15,613 nt of DNA from an uncultured Ruminococcus sp. (GTDB lineage Bacteria > Bacillota > Clostridia > Oscillospirales > Acutalibacteraceae): assembly GCA_902767125.1 (NCBI GenBank), contig CACXGJ010000199.1, forward strand, positions 1 to 15,613. Reading direction: 5' to 3'. Every line of letters starts with the position of its first letter. Position 1 is the first letter of the stretch. Of this stretch, positions 15,597-15,613 are shown in pieces. The translations under genes and the position numbers were made by a program. A model generated the notes under the pieces. That model saw only the letters and a program-made list of their open reading frames with translations, was not told the DNA's origin and did no database searches.

Positions 15597-15613
15597 GTAT
15601 TGAGGACAGGGTA

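Noticed and set aside
1..15613. CRISPR array, tRNA, rRNA, insertion sequence, integrase or attachment site
   Set aside because: I saw no direct-repeat/spacer pattern, cloverleaf, transposase or recombinase coding sequence, or flanking duplication.

Overview
The window looks like an AT-rich Firmicutes chromosome, most likely a Ruminococcus-like member of the Clostridia (Oscillospiraceae). The reasons are the elongation factor Ts sequence, strong AGGAGG-type ribosome sites, consensus sigma-A promoters, frequent TTG starts, and a DHHW/MBOAT polysaccharide-acylation cluster of the kind common in gut Clostridia. This assignment is inference from sequence style, not a database match.

Left edge (1-985): tsf, a housekeeping gene, ends at a strong intrinsic terminator. 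Middle left (1052-8265): one promoter drives four closely spaced same-strand genes, ending at a hairpin. In order they encode an HD-type metal phosphohydrolase with a C-terminal RyR (ryanodine-receptor repeat) domain; a TIR-domain protein with an unrecognised C-terminal region; a membrane-anchored protein with two Rossmann/RCK-like domains and a C-terminal RyR domain; and a second TIR protein, paralogous to the first over about 255 residues but with a DUF4268-like C-terminus. This is the most interesting part of the window. TIR domains commonly hydrolyse or cyclise NAD+, and prokaryotic RyR domains have been proposed to bind nucleotide-type ligands, so the set reads as a candidate nucleotide-signalling, probably anti-phage, system. 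The TIRs would be signal producers or NADase effectors, the membrane RyR protein a ligand-gated effector or sensor, and the HD-RyR protein a regulator, ligand-degrading enzyme or second effector. No CD-NTase, Thoeris ThsA-like protein, SIR2, helicase or nuclease is present in the window, so it does not match a named system that I recognise.

Middle (8273-10957): a leftward lipoprotein with one Asp-box, then, divergently, two rightward genes for six-helix membrane proteins of unknown function. The first of these appears to carry a frameshift close to its 3' end.

Right (11035-15463): a leftward operon from a perfect consensus promoter, encoding a STAS-domain anti-sigma-factor-antagonist-like protein, a DHHW lipoprotein, an MBOAT O-acyltransferase and a membrane-anchored DHHW protein. 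The last three probably acylate a surface polysaccharide: the MBOAT passes the acyl group across the membrane and the AlgJ/AlgX-like DHHW proteins transfer it outside. The right edge holds a further rightward promoter whose gene lies beyond the window. No tRNA, rRNA, CRISPR array, transposase or integrase was seen, and no gene-free stretch exceeds 300 bases.
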